DNA of 6,836 nt, taken from assembly GCA_045126815.1 (NCBI GenBank), contig JBGVPD010000015.1, forward strand, positions 1 through 6,836. The letters are read 5' to 3'. The notes below the pieces were generated by a model that was not told the origin of the DNA, did not search any database, and worked only from the letters and a program-made list of their open reading frames with translations. The position numbers and the translations under genes are program-made. Position 1 is the stretch's first letter, and every line of letters starts with the position of its first letter. Source of the DNA: RGIG1995 sp045126815. Its GTDB lineage: Bacteria; Bacillota; Clostridia; Oscillospirales; CAG-272. Positions 1 to 5,824 of the stretch are shown here, one piece after another.

Positions 1-255
1 AACAATGCCTCCCGTCTTTCCATACATTTCTTTTGTATCAATCATCTGCTGTGCAGCAATGTCAGGGTCACAGTTAATACCGTCAACAAGAAGTCGCTGT
101 TCACTTTCAAGATTTGTTTTATCCTTGTCGGCGGCATAGTGGAGAGAAGAAACGAGGTCAGAGTATTTTGACAAGTCGGTTTTGCTTTTATTGGCAGCGT
201 AAGACACAACCTGATGAATGTTGCCTCTTATGGGCCATATTCTTGTAACTGCCAT
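1..255 (-). CDS. Relaxase / mobilization nuclease, N-terminal part (cut by window edge)
   Basis: The first 85 codons of a gene leaving the window on the left. The product starts MAVTRIWPIRGNIHQVVSYA and continues with segments such as LVDGINCDPDIAA and KEMYGKTGG. This layout (an opening beta strand, a helix with NK/NP-KT, then a 'GINCD...' segment) is what I know from N-termini of MOBP/VirD2-like relaxases of clostridial conjugative and mobilizable elements (Relaxase family PF03432). Such proteins nick one strand at oriT and lead it into the recipient cell. The catalytic tyrosine and histidine triad cannot be confirmed because most of the protein lies outside. The ATG overlaps the stop of the mobC-like gene by one base (TAATG), so the two are translationally coupled, as is usual for relaxosome pairs. 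Family call from appearance and context, not from a search. Confidence 0.8.
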   Translation of the reverse strand, partial: MAVTRIWPIRGNIHQVVSYAANKSKTDLSKYSDLVSSLHYAADKDKTNLESEQRLLVDGINCDPDIAAQQMIDTKEMYGKTGGIV

Positions 256-593
256 TAAACAAATCTCCCTTTGCCCGGTTTAAAATATTTTGCGATATCC
301 GATTCAAGTGAACGTACCTCAGATAAAACCTCTCTGCATTCAGCACGGTCAATGAAACCGATTGCATTAGCTTTGGCTGTAAGCTGATTAAGATTAGTTC
401 CGACTCTGCGAAGCTCAATGATAAATTGTTTGTAATCAACAGGCGGAGCTTCAACAAGCCTTGTACCTAAAATCATTGCTCTGATAATTTTGCTTCGGTC
501 GGTTTTCATAACAGCACAAAATTTGTTTAATATTTCATTTTCTTCTTCATTAAGATACACATGAAAATCAATTTCACGTTTACGTTTTGACAT
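255..593 (-). CDS. mobC: MobC-like relaxosome accessory protein
   Basis: A 112-residue basic protein starting MSKRKREIDFHVYLNEEENE. Residues ~5-45 look like a ribbon-helix-helix DNA-binding unit (beta strand IDFHVYL, then two helices). Residues ~60-80 carry the sequence ELRRVGTNLNQLTAKAN, which closely matches the signature of the bacterial mobilization protein MobC family (PF05713). Proteins of this family bind near oriT and help the relaxase open the nic region. The ATG at 593 was chosen because AAAGGAG lies about 8 bases upstream; an in-frame ATG 28 codons earlier would run through the inverted repeats of the oriT candidate and has no ribosome binding site. The stop overlaps the relaxase start. 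Length fits the family. Confidence 0.85.
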   Translation of the reverse strand: MSKRKREIDFHVYLNEEENEILNKFCAVMKTDRSKIIRAMILGTRLVEAPPVDYKQFIIELRRVGTNLNQLTAKANAIGFIDRAECREVLSEVRSLESDIAKYFKPGKGRFV

Positions 594-634
594 AAGGGTT
601 CTCCTTTCTTTGATTTTTGTGTTGGGGTGTGGTG

Positions 635-721
635 GTAAAAACGCTCTGTTTTTACGGATTTGCGGATACAAATCCAATGCTTGCTAAACTTCGGACCAAA
701 ATCCAAAAAGCAATAGCAAGC
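635..721. other. Candidate origin of transfer (oriT): three consecutive inverted repeats
   Basis: Between the helicase stop and mobC lie three adjacent inverted repeats: GTAAAAAC/GTTTTTAC (635-642/648-655, 5-base loop), GGATTTG/CAAATCC (656-662/669-675, 6-base loop) and GCTTGCTA/TAGCAAGC (679-686/714-721, 27-base spacer), all perfect. Clusters of inverted repeats directly upstream of a mobC-relaxase pair are the standard location and form of MOBP oriT sites. No nic site can be assigned with certainty. On the minus strand a weak promoter (TTGGAT, 17 bases, TAAAAA) overlaps these repeats, so the relaxosome could repress its own mob operon; this is inference. Confidence 0.5.
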
Positions 722-737
722 TTTGATTTGTCCTCGT

Positions 738-2651
738 TTAATTAACTGCCGCATAAGAAAAGGCGAGCTGTTTAGGCTCGCTTTTCTTGCTGTTAATTAT
801 CTTACCGGGACCAAAGGGTAGCTCTTCATCATCAGAATCTTCATCCTCATCGGGCGGTAAGCTTTTGTTAAATGCTTCCTTTGAAATGCAGATAAGCCTC
901 TTTGGTGTACCGAACACTCTGACATTTCTTGTACATTCTCCCTTTGAACAGATACTGATACCTTCATTCTTCAAAGCTTTAATTAAGGCTTTCTGTGTTA
1001 AAGGGAAATGCTCACCGACATCGTTACAGGATTTTATAACCGCCGCATAAGCCACATCAGATTCAAAGTAAAAGTTTTCATCGTCATAATAACCGACAAG
1101 GTTTCTCGGCATATCAATAGGTCTTATCACACGCTCAACAAGATTTACTTTACCCACATCAATCAGACAGCGAAGCTTACGGATAAATATTTCTGTCGGC
1201 TGTTCTGTTTCTGTCAGTGACTGCTGTGTTACAGCGAGCCGCAATAAAATTTCATCAAGTTCGTTTAACATTTGGGCTTTCTGTTCGGCAGTGATACCTT
1301 CATAATAGAAAAGAGTTTCACAGTAAAGCTCAAAGCCTATTCTTATATTTGCAAGGTCATCACATAATCTCGGTCTGATATGAAAATTCATTTCATCAGC
1401 TTTGGATTTATAGAACCTTCTGTTTGAAAGAAAACCGCTTTTAAGTTTTTCCAAAAGCTCATTCACTCCGTTTTCTTTGTCAAGAAATTTTGCCTTCAGC
1501 ATTTCAGTTGCAAGAAAAGTAAAGTGTGATAAAGTTCCTTCCTCGGCTTCCTTCTGATAATTTGTAAGCTCGTTAAGGTTAATGTCACCGGGTTTGAGCT
1601 CAAGAGAAAGGAATCTTGCCACACCGCTTTCACCCACATTTGGAAGATACTCTGCAGTCATTATCACATTGCACTGCGGTCTTTTGGCTGCTCTCTGTCT
1701 TCCGCTTTTATCAAGAGCACCTCTTGCTTCTCTGTTACAGATACCACGGATAAGAGCCTGAGTGGTTGCATCCTGTGCTGACTGTTCTCTGCCTGAGCCG
1801 GGATGGTAGTCGTCAATGATAACTGCACAGTCCTTAAGAGTGAAACAATAGTTCAGAATGCTTTTCGGTGTGTCACGGAAATTCATCGGAATATTATCTT
1901 CATTGAACCTGCCGAAAAGGGAATTAATCAAAAGTGAAAGCGTAGTTTTCATTGAGCCTGTTTTGCCGTAAAGCATAATAACGGTTTTCGTTTCCTTACC
2001 CGCCTTTGCCATAAAGGTACCGAGTATGCTGACTAATGTGTAAGCGAGCATAGGGAACATAATTTCTTTCGGTGCAACGGAGTACGGTAAGACTTTCATC
2101 AGGTTCATTGTTTCTGTTACATCAGCATCAGTTTTAAATGAATAACCCTTTGTCTTTTCCGTCAGTTCAACCTCTGCGTTGCTGTTACCGGGCATACAGA
2201 ACTGCCAGCCCGTTGCAGTTTCCCACCAGCCTGTTGTACCGTAAATAGTTTTTGCCTCTGCATATTTTGCCGTTGACTGAATAGCCTGACGGAGATTATC
2301 ACGGTTGCCGTAGCCTGACTCGATAACACAGTTGATACCCCAATACTCCTGTGCCCAATCGAGCTGTGCAAAATTTTTCAGGGGTACTGTGATTTTGCGA
2401 AGGTCTTTTCCTTTTTCATCTGTGCCGACAATAGAAAGATATCTTTCGTTCTCGGCTCCGTTGGTGCAGGTAATATCCTCTGTTAGCCTTGCAAGGAAAT
2501 TGCTGAGCTTGATGTTTACCGGCTTGCCGTTTATAGTCTTTTCAATATACAGCGAGTTGTTATATGCAAAGAACGGGTCTGAATAGTATAAATAGTTTTC
2601 CAAATTTTTACCTCTTTCTTGTAATGATTTTCCGAACATCCGTACAGACAT
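738..2651 (-). CDS. DUF927-like P-loop ATPase, probable replicative helicase of the element
   Basis: A 637-residue protein. Residues 130-200 contain the GTTGWW...GWQF segment typical of DUF927 proteins. A Walker A motif (GKTGSMKTT, 229-237), a Walker B motif (CAVIIDDYH, 275-283), a sensor-1-like strand (CNVIMTAEYLP, 327-337) and a possible arginine finger (GVARF, 343-347) follow in AAA+ order. A basic winged-helix-like region (~545-592) and an acidic run (601-610) end the protein. DUF927 ATPases include the Cch helicases of SCC elements, relatives of SaPI Rep and MCM, so self-replication of the excised element is a reasonable inference. ATG 2651 has only a weak AGTAGGT upstream; an in-frame TTG at 2603 (residue 17) has AAAGAGGT six bases upstream and may be the true start. 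The last codons form a terminator-like hairpin. Confidence 0.75.
   Translation of the reverse strand: MSVRMFGKSLQERGKNLENYLYYSDPFFAYNNSLYIEKTINGKPVNIKLSNFLARLTEDITCTNGAENERYLSIVGTDEKGKDLRKITVPLKNFAQLDWAQEYWGINCVIESGYGNRDNLRQAIQSTAKYAEAKTIYGTTGWWETATGWQFCMPGNSNAEVELTEKTKGYSFKTDADVTETMNLMKVLPYSVAPKEIMFPMLAYTLVSILGTFMAKAGKETKTVIMLYGKTGSMKTTLSLLINSLFGRFNEDNIPMNFRDTPKSILNYCFTLKDCAVIIDDYHPGSGREQSAQDATTQALIRGICNREARGALDKSGRQRAAKRPQCNVIMTAEYLPNVGESGVARFLSLELKPGDINLNELTNYQKEAEEGTLSHFTFLATEMLKAKFLDKENGVNELLEKLKSGFLSNRRFYKSKADEMNFHIRPRLCDDLANIRIGFELYCETLFYYEGITAEQKAQMLNELDEILLRLAVTQQSLTETEQPTEIFIRKLRCLIDVGKVNLVERVIRPIDMPRNLVGYYDDENFYFESDVAYAAVIKSCNDVGEHFPLTQKALIKALKNEGISICSKGECTRNVRVFGTPKRLICISKEAFNKSLPPDEDEDSDDEELPFGPGKIINSKKSEPKQLAFSYAAVN
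755..788 (-). terminator. Terminator-like hairpin inside the end of the helicase gene
   Basis: A 13-bp stem with one bulged G (755-768 with 776-788, 7-base loop) combines a GCGAGC/GCTCGC core with A-rich and T-rich arms, so it has the form of a bidirectional intrinsic terminator. It lies within the last 17 codons of the helicase gene. Read on the minus strand the U-rich arm is CCTTTTCTT. It would reduce read-through into the oriT candidate and mobC. The T run is interrupted and partly inside the stem, so strength is uncertain. Confidence 0.45.
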
Positions 2652-2783
2652 TACAAATACCTACTAACACAAAACATTTAACTGTTCGGGTATTATCCGA
2701 ACAATGTGCCACACTGTTCGCAAAAAATACGAACAGCACAGAGCAGTAATACTGGACAGTGCGGTCAGTTGTTCGTTTGTTCG
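2633..2783. repeat. Seven CGAACA/TGTTCG motifs upstream of the helicase gene (iterons or operator)
   Basis: Copies at 2633-2638, 2683-2688, 2698-2703, 2715-2720, 2730-2735, 2770-2775 and 2778-2783. Four form two perfect inverted repeats: TGTTCGG/CCGAACA (2683-2689/2697-2703) and CTGTTCG/CGAACAG (2714-2720/2730-2736). Equivalent half-sites of the two palindromes are exactly 32 bp apart, about three helical turns. The last two copies are direct repeats 8 bp apart. The arrangement fits binding by a dimeric protein and resembles iterons of SaPI/SCC-type origins next to the rep/cch gene. An alternative is a repressor operator: a possible minus-strand -10 (GATAAT) overlaps the spacer and edge of the first palindrome. 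Confidence 0.65.
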
Positions 2784-2886
2784 GGTTTCAGATTTTTGTT
2801 GTACAATGTTTGCCAATTGTGTGGATGTTTTAAAATGCAATAACATAAAAGTATATTGCCTCTGTCTTTCTGCCGTTTTTGAGCCT

Positions 2887-3279
2887 TTATTTTGGCGGCT
2901 TCGGGGCATCATAAACATCCACCCGTGACCTTTTTGCAGACATATATTCTGCATTTCTCTGTCGCTGTTTCTTCTTTGCACAGTCGGGACAGAGCTTCTG
3001 ATTTCTACCTGTTCTCTCAGTTTTCTTACCGCAAAGAGAACAGACCATCATTACTACCGACTCACTTCTTAAATCTTTCAACAACATCTTATCGGCAGGG
3101 AAAACTGCATCAAGAAAATATCTGCAGATAATATGGCTCGGTGTTATGAGCTGCGGACAGGTGTGAGTGTCACCGTCATCAAGAAGCAGACAGTTGCCCT
3201 GATAACAGTTACAGCATCGGCTTTTAATCATTGTCTTGATTTCTGAGAACTGCTTAAGGGTAAGGTTGATTGTTTGCAT
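2887..3279 (-). CDS. Cysteine-rich VLP-type zinc-ribbon protein
   Basis: A 130-residue protein starting MQTINLTLKQFSEIK. It has ten cysteines: 22, 23, 25, 30, 41 and 52 in the N-terminal half, then two CxxC pairs (80/83 and 97/100) that make a zinc ribbon followed by a basic tail KKKQRQR. The N-terminal pattern CCN-C...GNCLLLDDG...CPQ...CRYF matches my memory of the 'cysteine-rich VLP domain' proteins (PF14194), small proteins found almost only in Firmicute conjugative and mobilizable elements; their function is unknown. DNA binding or regulation is a guess from the zinc ribbon and basic tail. The start at 3279 is firm: AAAGGAGGT lies 8 bases upstream. First gene of the leftward set, separated from the helicase gene by the CGAACA-repeat region. 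Confidence 0.75.
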   Translation of the reverse strand: MQTINLTLKQFSEIKTMIKSRCCNCYQGNCLLLDDGDTHTCPQLITPSHIICRYFLDAVFPADKMLLKDLRSESVVMMVCSLCGKKTERTGRNQKLCPDCAKKKQRQRNAEYMSAKRSRVDVYDAPKPPK

Positions 3280-3312
3280 AAGGGGTACCTCCTTTCTTTA
3301 AAAATTTAGTTG

Positions 3313-3338
3313 TACTGCGAAAAAAATGTGACGCAGTA
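3313..3338. promoter_or_regulatory. Inverted repeat upstream of the cysteine-rich gene
   Basis: TACTGCG and CGCAGTA (3313-3319/3332-3338) are perfect complements around a 12-base A-rich spacer, in the 5' region of the leftward gene set. With no T run after it on either strand it is not a terminator. An operator, or a 5' UTR hairpin of the minus-strand transcript, is possible. I see no clear minus-strand promoter nearby. Confidence 0.3.
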
Positions 3339-3369
3339 TTCATATTCCCGAATTCACGGTTTTGGGTAT

Positions 3370-3403
3370 AAAAAAGCACCTGCTACTTTTGGGGTAACAG
3401 GTG
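3370..3403 (-). terminator. Intrinsic terminator reading leftward
   Basis: Read on the minus strand, a 10-bp stem with one G-U pair (3394-3403 with 3377-3386) and a 7-base loop is followed by CTTTTTT. This is a good intrinsic terminator. No minus-strand gene precedes it in the window, so it either stops antisense transcription coming from the lipoprotein region or works as an attenuator ahead of the cysteine-rich gene. Confidence 0.75.
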
Positions 3404-3415
3404 TATGTAAACGGA

Positions 3416-3445
3416 TTGAAATTTGTGGTGGTGATGTGGTATAAT
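3416..3445 (+). promoter_or_regulatory. Sigma-A type promoter of the lipoprotein gene
   Basis: TTGAAA (3416-3421), an 18-base spacer and a perfect TATAAT (3440-3445) with an extended TG one base upstream. It is placed 38 bases before the ATG and is the best promoter in the window, suggesting steady expression independent of the rest of the element. Confidence 0.8.
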
Positions 3446-3483
3446 GGGTTCGACAAATAAGAATTTGAAGGGAAGATTTTATT

Positions 3484-3963
3484 ATGAAAAAATTAACTGC
3501 AATAATTTTAGCACTTTTATTTGTATTGATGTTAACTGCCTGCAATAATGTGAAGCAAGAGCAACTTGTTGTATATTCATTTTATGGAGAAAGCGATTGC
3601 TTTGAAATTTCAAACGGCACCATTATTTTGTCAGATTCCGAAGACGTTTTTTATGGCGGTAATTTGAAAGTCAATCAACCTGAGTCTATTCAAAATATAA
3701 CTTCGTATAAAGCGGCATTTTACACAATGATAGATGGTCAGCAAGAAACCATACTTATTGATGAATTAAACAATGTTTCATCAACAGAGTTGTTAGGTGT
3801 TGACTTGGGTAAAAAGGTTAGCAATAGTTCTGAAATCAGTAATCAGTTCAGGAACATTGAAGATGCAAACGGAAAATTCTGGTGTGAACTGAAAGTAACA
3901 GACAAAGAAGGCAATAGCAATAGTTATAAGATTGAGTTGAACTTGATTAAAATTTCACAATAA
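3484..3963 (+). CDS. Uncharacterised secreted lipoprotein, probable cargo gene
   Basis: A 159-residue protein with a classic lipoprotein signal: MKK, a hydrophobic stretch (residues 4-18) and the lipobox LTAC, with Cys20 as the predicted lipidated residue. The mature part (~140 residues) begins with Asn- and Gln-rich sequence and contains short alternating strands (VVYSFYG, GTIILSD, GGNLKV, FWCELKVTD, YKIELNLIKI), so a small beta-rich domain on the outer face of the membrane is likely. I do not recognise a specific family. Start supported by GAAGGGAAG about 9 bases upstream. The gene runs opposite to the mobilization genes, has its own promoter, and lies between two terminators, so it looks like a self-contained moron-type cargo. 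Host interaction or surface exclusion are only guesses. Confidence 0.85.
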   Translation: MKKLTAIILALLFVLMLTACNNVKQEQLVVYSFYGESDCFEISNGTIILSDSEDVFYGGNLKVNQPESIQNITSYKAAFYTMIDGQQETILIDELNNVSSTELLGVDLGKKVSNSSEISNQFRNIEDANGKFWCELKVTDKEGNSNSYKIELNLIKISQ

Positions 3964-4018
3964 ACATTGTCATCTGTTATGCCAATTCCAATTTGTCGGT
4001 CAGTTTAATAAATATACG

Positions 4019-4055
4019 AACACCTTATGACTTTGGTCATAGGGTGTTTTTGTTT
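4019..4055 (+). terminator. Intrinsic terminator of the lipoprotein gene
   Basis: A 13-bp stem with one G-U pair (4019-4031 with 4036-4048), loop TTTG, followed by TTTTTGTTT. It is 55 bases after the lipoprotein stop and closes the cargo transcript. Confidence 0.9.
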
Positions 4056-4062
4056 ATGATGA

Positions 4063-4082
4063 CGGGACCCTTTTGGGTCCCG
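4063..4082. repeat. Perfect 8-bp inverted repeat with TTTT loop
   Basis: CGGGACCC (4063-4070) and GGGTCCCG (4075-4082) pair perfectly around TTTT. No T run follows on either strand, so it is a poor terminator. It marks the boundary between the lipoprotein cassette and the integrase module and could be a back-up terminator, a protein site or a scar of cassette acquisition. Confidence 0.5.
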
Positions 4083-4120
4083 GCTAATTTTATGCCTTTT
4101 CTTGATTTTTATTTAAAACT

Positions 4121-4150
4121 TTGTCATGCTATATTTGTATTCAATAATAC
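4121..4150 (+). promoter_or_regulatory. Possible promoter of the integrase leader
   Basis: TTGTCA (4121-4126) followed by TAATAC at 18 bases (4145-4150), or AATAAT at 16 bases (4143-4148). It is the most plausible plus-strand promoter ahead of the leader ORF and hairpin array. The -10 element is not strong. Confidence 0.4.
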
Positions 4151-4176
4151 AACGAAGGAGCAATATTAGAGAAAAA

Positions 4177-4269
4177 ATGAAGGAGGAATATTTTATATCT
4201 TTGAAAATCACACAAACAAGAAAACTACACACATTGAAAACCAATCATGTGTTGTGTGCCGCCGCTTGA
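4177..4269 (+). CDS. Possible 30-codon leader peptide ahead of the hairpin array
   Basis: ATG at 4177, stop TGA at 4267-4269. The product starts MKEEYFISLKITQTRK and ends NHVLCAAA. A perfect AAGGAGG lies inside its first codons (4180-4186) and an AAGGAG lies 16 bases before the ATG, too far for comfort. An in-frame TTG at 4201 with the inner Shine-Dalgarno sequence, 14 bases away, would give 22 residues. Its end overlaps the first inverted repeat of the array (4254-4295), so ribosome position could influence folding downstream. Two strong Shine-Dalgarno sequences without a normal gene behind them favour a leader peptide, but coding is unproven. Confidence 0.35.
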   Translation: MKEEYFISLKITQTRKLHTLKTNHVLCAAA

Positions 4270-4554
4270 CTGCAAACGAAATCTCAAAGGCACACCACCA
4301 TGATGTTCAATCTTAAAAATGTATATCGGCATTTTTGGTTGAACACCCCGACCGACGTTTCGTCGGTTTATCGGCGATACGATATATCGCTGTTTTTGGA
4401 TAACGGGGCGACGGCACCGTTATCTTTCATCTGAACAAATACGATACATATATTATTTTTAGGGTGTCGGTCAATGGGTCGGCACCTTAAAAATTACATA
4501 AATTATGTCGCCATTAACGGCGCGACGCTTGCGATCGCGACGACAATGGCGACA
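4229..4554 (+). ncRNA. Candidate structured RNA / hairpin array upstream of the integrase
   Basis: Successive inverted repeats, each from direct reading: 4254-4260/4289-4295 (GTGTGCC, 28-base loop); 4305-4310 plus 4315-4321 with 4330-4336 plus 4339-4344 (6+7 bp with internal loop); 4351-4357/4361-4367 (ACCGACG); 4374-4379/4385-4390 (GCGATA); 4399-4406/4417-4424 (GATAACGG); 4455-4469/4480-4494 (15 bp with two G-U pairs); 4506-4515/4545-4554 (TGTCGCCATT, 29-base loop). A bulged repeat at ~4231-4250 may precede them. GACCGAC (4350-4356) can alternatively pair with GTCGGTC (4466-4472), as expected for a switching or pseudoknotted RNA. No reading frame with a gene-like start covers it. It may be a long regulatory 5' UTR of the integrase, a free ncRNA, or DNA structure used in replication or recombination. 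I cannot match it to a known RNA family. Confidence 0.5.
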
Positions 4555-4579
4555 AATACCAAGAAAGGAGCGACATACA

Positions 4580-5467
4580 ATGTCAAAATCATTATTCTAT
4601 CAATTCAACTCTGCTCTGGATATGTGCTTTGTTTTGCACTTTGACAAGCATAGCGACAAGCACAACCCACAATCTGAGAGTGACCATATTATAAAATCGC
4701 TGTCCGCAAAGAGCAATCTCAAAGACTTTGCTCACGATTTCGCCGCTTTTATCAAAAGCGAATACGGGGTCAAACAAGTAAAGCAAATAACCCCCGATAT
4801 GTGTCAATCCTACATTGAGCGAAAGTCAGCTGAAGGTTGCTCGTTGAAAACGATTAAGACCTACCAAAGCAATCTGCTCAAACTGTCAAAGTGTGCAAAC
4901 AAGGCATTTAACATTTGCACCGATTACTCGGTATCGGTTGACGAAAGCAAGATTGAGAAAACCGAAACAATAAAGCAATACTCTTTTACCCGTGCAGAAA
5001 TGGAAAAGATACTTGCTGCACCTCGTTCTTGCGATAGTCTTATCGCCCTTAAATTCGCATATCAAACGGGTGTAAGGGTCAACACCCTTGAACGACTTGA
5101 AGTCCGTCACATAGACTTTAAGAACAAAGAAATCACTATTTTCAAAGATAAGGGTAATAGAACAAGGGTGCTATCTATGAGCGAAGAAACGGCCAAACTG
5201 CTCCGTGAACAAATCAAGGGCAAGAACCCACAAGACAAGGTTTTCGGTGTCAAGAAAGGGTCGGTCAATCGTTATCTTCGCCGCCGTTGTGAAAAGTTGA
5301 ATGTACGAACACCGAGCGGCGACTTAAAATCGGGTGTGCATGGGATTAGAAAATTATGGGCCGAGCAATTTGCCGAGAAAAACGGGGTACCAAAAACAAT
5401 GGTCGCACTCGGTCACGGCGAAGATAGAAAAGACCTTGAAGATACATATTTGCATAGTAAAAAATAA
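4580..5467 (+). CDS. int: Tyrosine recombinase (integrase) of the element
   Basis: A 295-residue protein with a complete phage-integrase-type active site. Residues ~45-125 form the helical core-binding domain (DFAAFIKSEYG...TIKTYQSNLLKLSK). The catalytic domain (~135-295) holds R166 (TGVRVNTL), K191 (KDKGNRTR), H254 and R257 (GVHGIRK), H279 (ALGHG) and the nucleophile Y290 (LEDTYLHSKK). It should catalyse insertion and excision at att sites. The protein ends only five residues after the tyrosine. The ATG at 4580 is preceded by AAGAAAGGAG nine bases upstream; an in-frame ATG at 4505 lacks a ribosome binding site and would translate the last hairpin arm. Located about 800 bp from the right junction, facing it, which fits an integrase acting on the manganese catalase gene. 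No excisionase gene is recognisable nearby. Confidence 0.95.
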   Translation: MSKSLFYQFNSALDMCFVLHFDKHSDKHNPQSESDHIIKSLSAKSNLKDFAHDFAAFIKSEYGVKQVKQITPDMCQSYIERKSAEGCSLKTIKTYQSNLLKLSKCANKAFNICTDYSVSVDESKIEKTETIKQYSFTRAEMEKILAAPRSCDSLIALKFAYQTGVRVNTLERLEVRHIDFKNKEITIFKDKGNRTRVLSMSEETAKLLREQIKGKNPQDKVFGVKKGSVNRYLRRRCEKLNVRTPSGDLKSGVHGIRKLWAEQFAEKNGVPKTMVALGHGEDRKDLEDTYLHSKK

Positions 5468-5775
5468 TTTTAAAAAATTATAAAAAAGAGGGCAAAAATA
5501 CTTGCAATTTATTTTTTTATAAGTTATATAGTTATATATACTTAACTTTTAGGTATTATAGGTATATAACTTTTTTAAATTGTATAGATAATAACTTACT
5601 ATAAGTTATTAGGTAAATCACTTAATAATAAGGTATATAGGTAAATCTCTTAAACAAGGGTAAATAGGTGGATTACTTTGAAGAAGGTTTTAGTTATAAC
5701 CCTTATAGAAAGGCTTTATTTAGATATATAACTTAATTGGGTTGAGAAGTTAAATACCTTACAACAGAGAACGAA
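5468..5775. repeat. A/T-rich non-coding stretch with short direct and inverted repeats
   Basis: No credible gene. The region is almost pure A/T with many TATA and AAGTTAT/ATAACTT words. Visible structure: a perfect 9-bp inverted repeat AATAACTTA/TAAGTTATT (5590-5598/5602-5610, loop CTA); a direct repeat TAGGTAAATCnCTTAA at 5610-5625 and 5638-5653, 28 bp apart; and the word AGGTA at 5551, 5560, 5611, 5631 and 5639. It could be an easily melted replication region, integrase arm-type sites, or a regulatory region for the following SSB-like gene. No hairpin terminator is visible after the integrase. Confidence 0.5.
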
Positions 5776-5778
5776 TAT

Positions 5779-5824
5779 ACTCCTTTTAGATTAAAAAAGT
5801 TTAAGTAAATAAATTAAAAGGAGT
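5779..5824 (+). promoter_or_regulatory. RBS-sequestering inverted repeat before the SSB-like gene
   Basis: ACTCCTTTTA (5779-5788) is perfectly complementary to TAAAAGGAGT (5815-5824), which contains the Shine-Dalgarno sequence of the next gene; a T-G pair and an A-T pair extend the stem to 12. The 26-base loop is A/T-rich. In the mRNA this would hide the ribosome binding site, so translation probably depends on a protein, a temperature change or an upstream structural change. The pairing is visible; the control is inference. Confidence 0.6.

Noticed and set aside
787..1050. Plus-strand serine-rich reading frame of 87 codons
   Set aside because: Antisense to the acidic C-terminal end of the helicase gene; the Ser run is the reverse complement of Asp/Glu codons, and there is no ribosome binding site.
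2664..2981. Minus-strand reading frame of 105 codons
   Set aside because: Overlaps the cysteine-rich gene and the repeat region in another frame, without ribosome binding site or recognisable protein character.
4455..4494. Intrinsic terminator in the hairpin array
   Set aside because: The stem is strong, but the T run precedes and the A run follows it on the plus strand, and no proper T tract follows on the minus strand.
4505..4579. N-terminal extension of the integrase from ATG 4505
   Set aside because: No ribosome binding site, Arg-rich improbable sequence created by the hairpin arm, while ATG 4580 has a strong Shine-Dalgarno sequence.
5540..5660. CRISPR array
   Set aside because: Repeats are short, irregular and A/T-rich with no regular spacer length; no cas gene is present.
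5668..5736. 22-codon GTG-initiated frame in the A/T-rich region
   Set aside because: Too short, weak ribosome site, composition matches the surrounding non-coding repeats.
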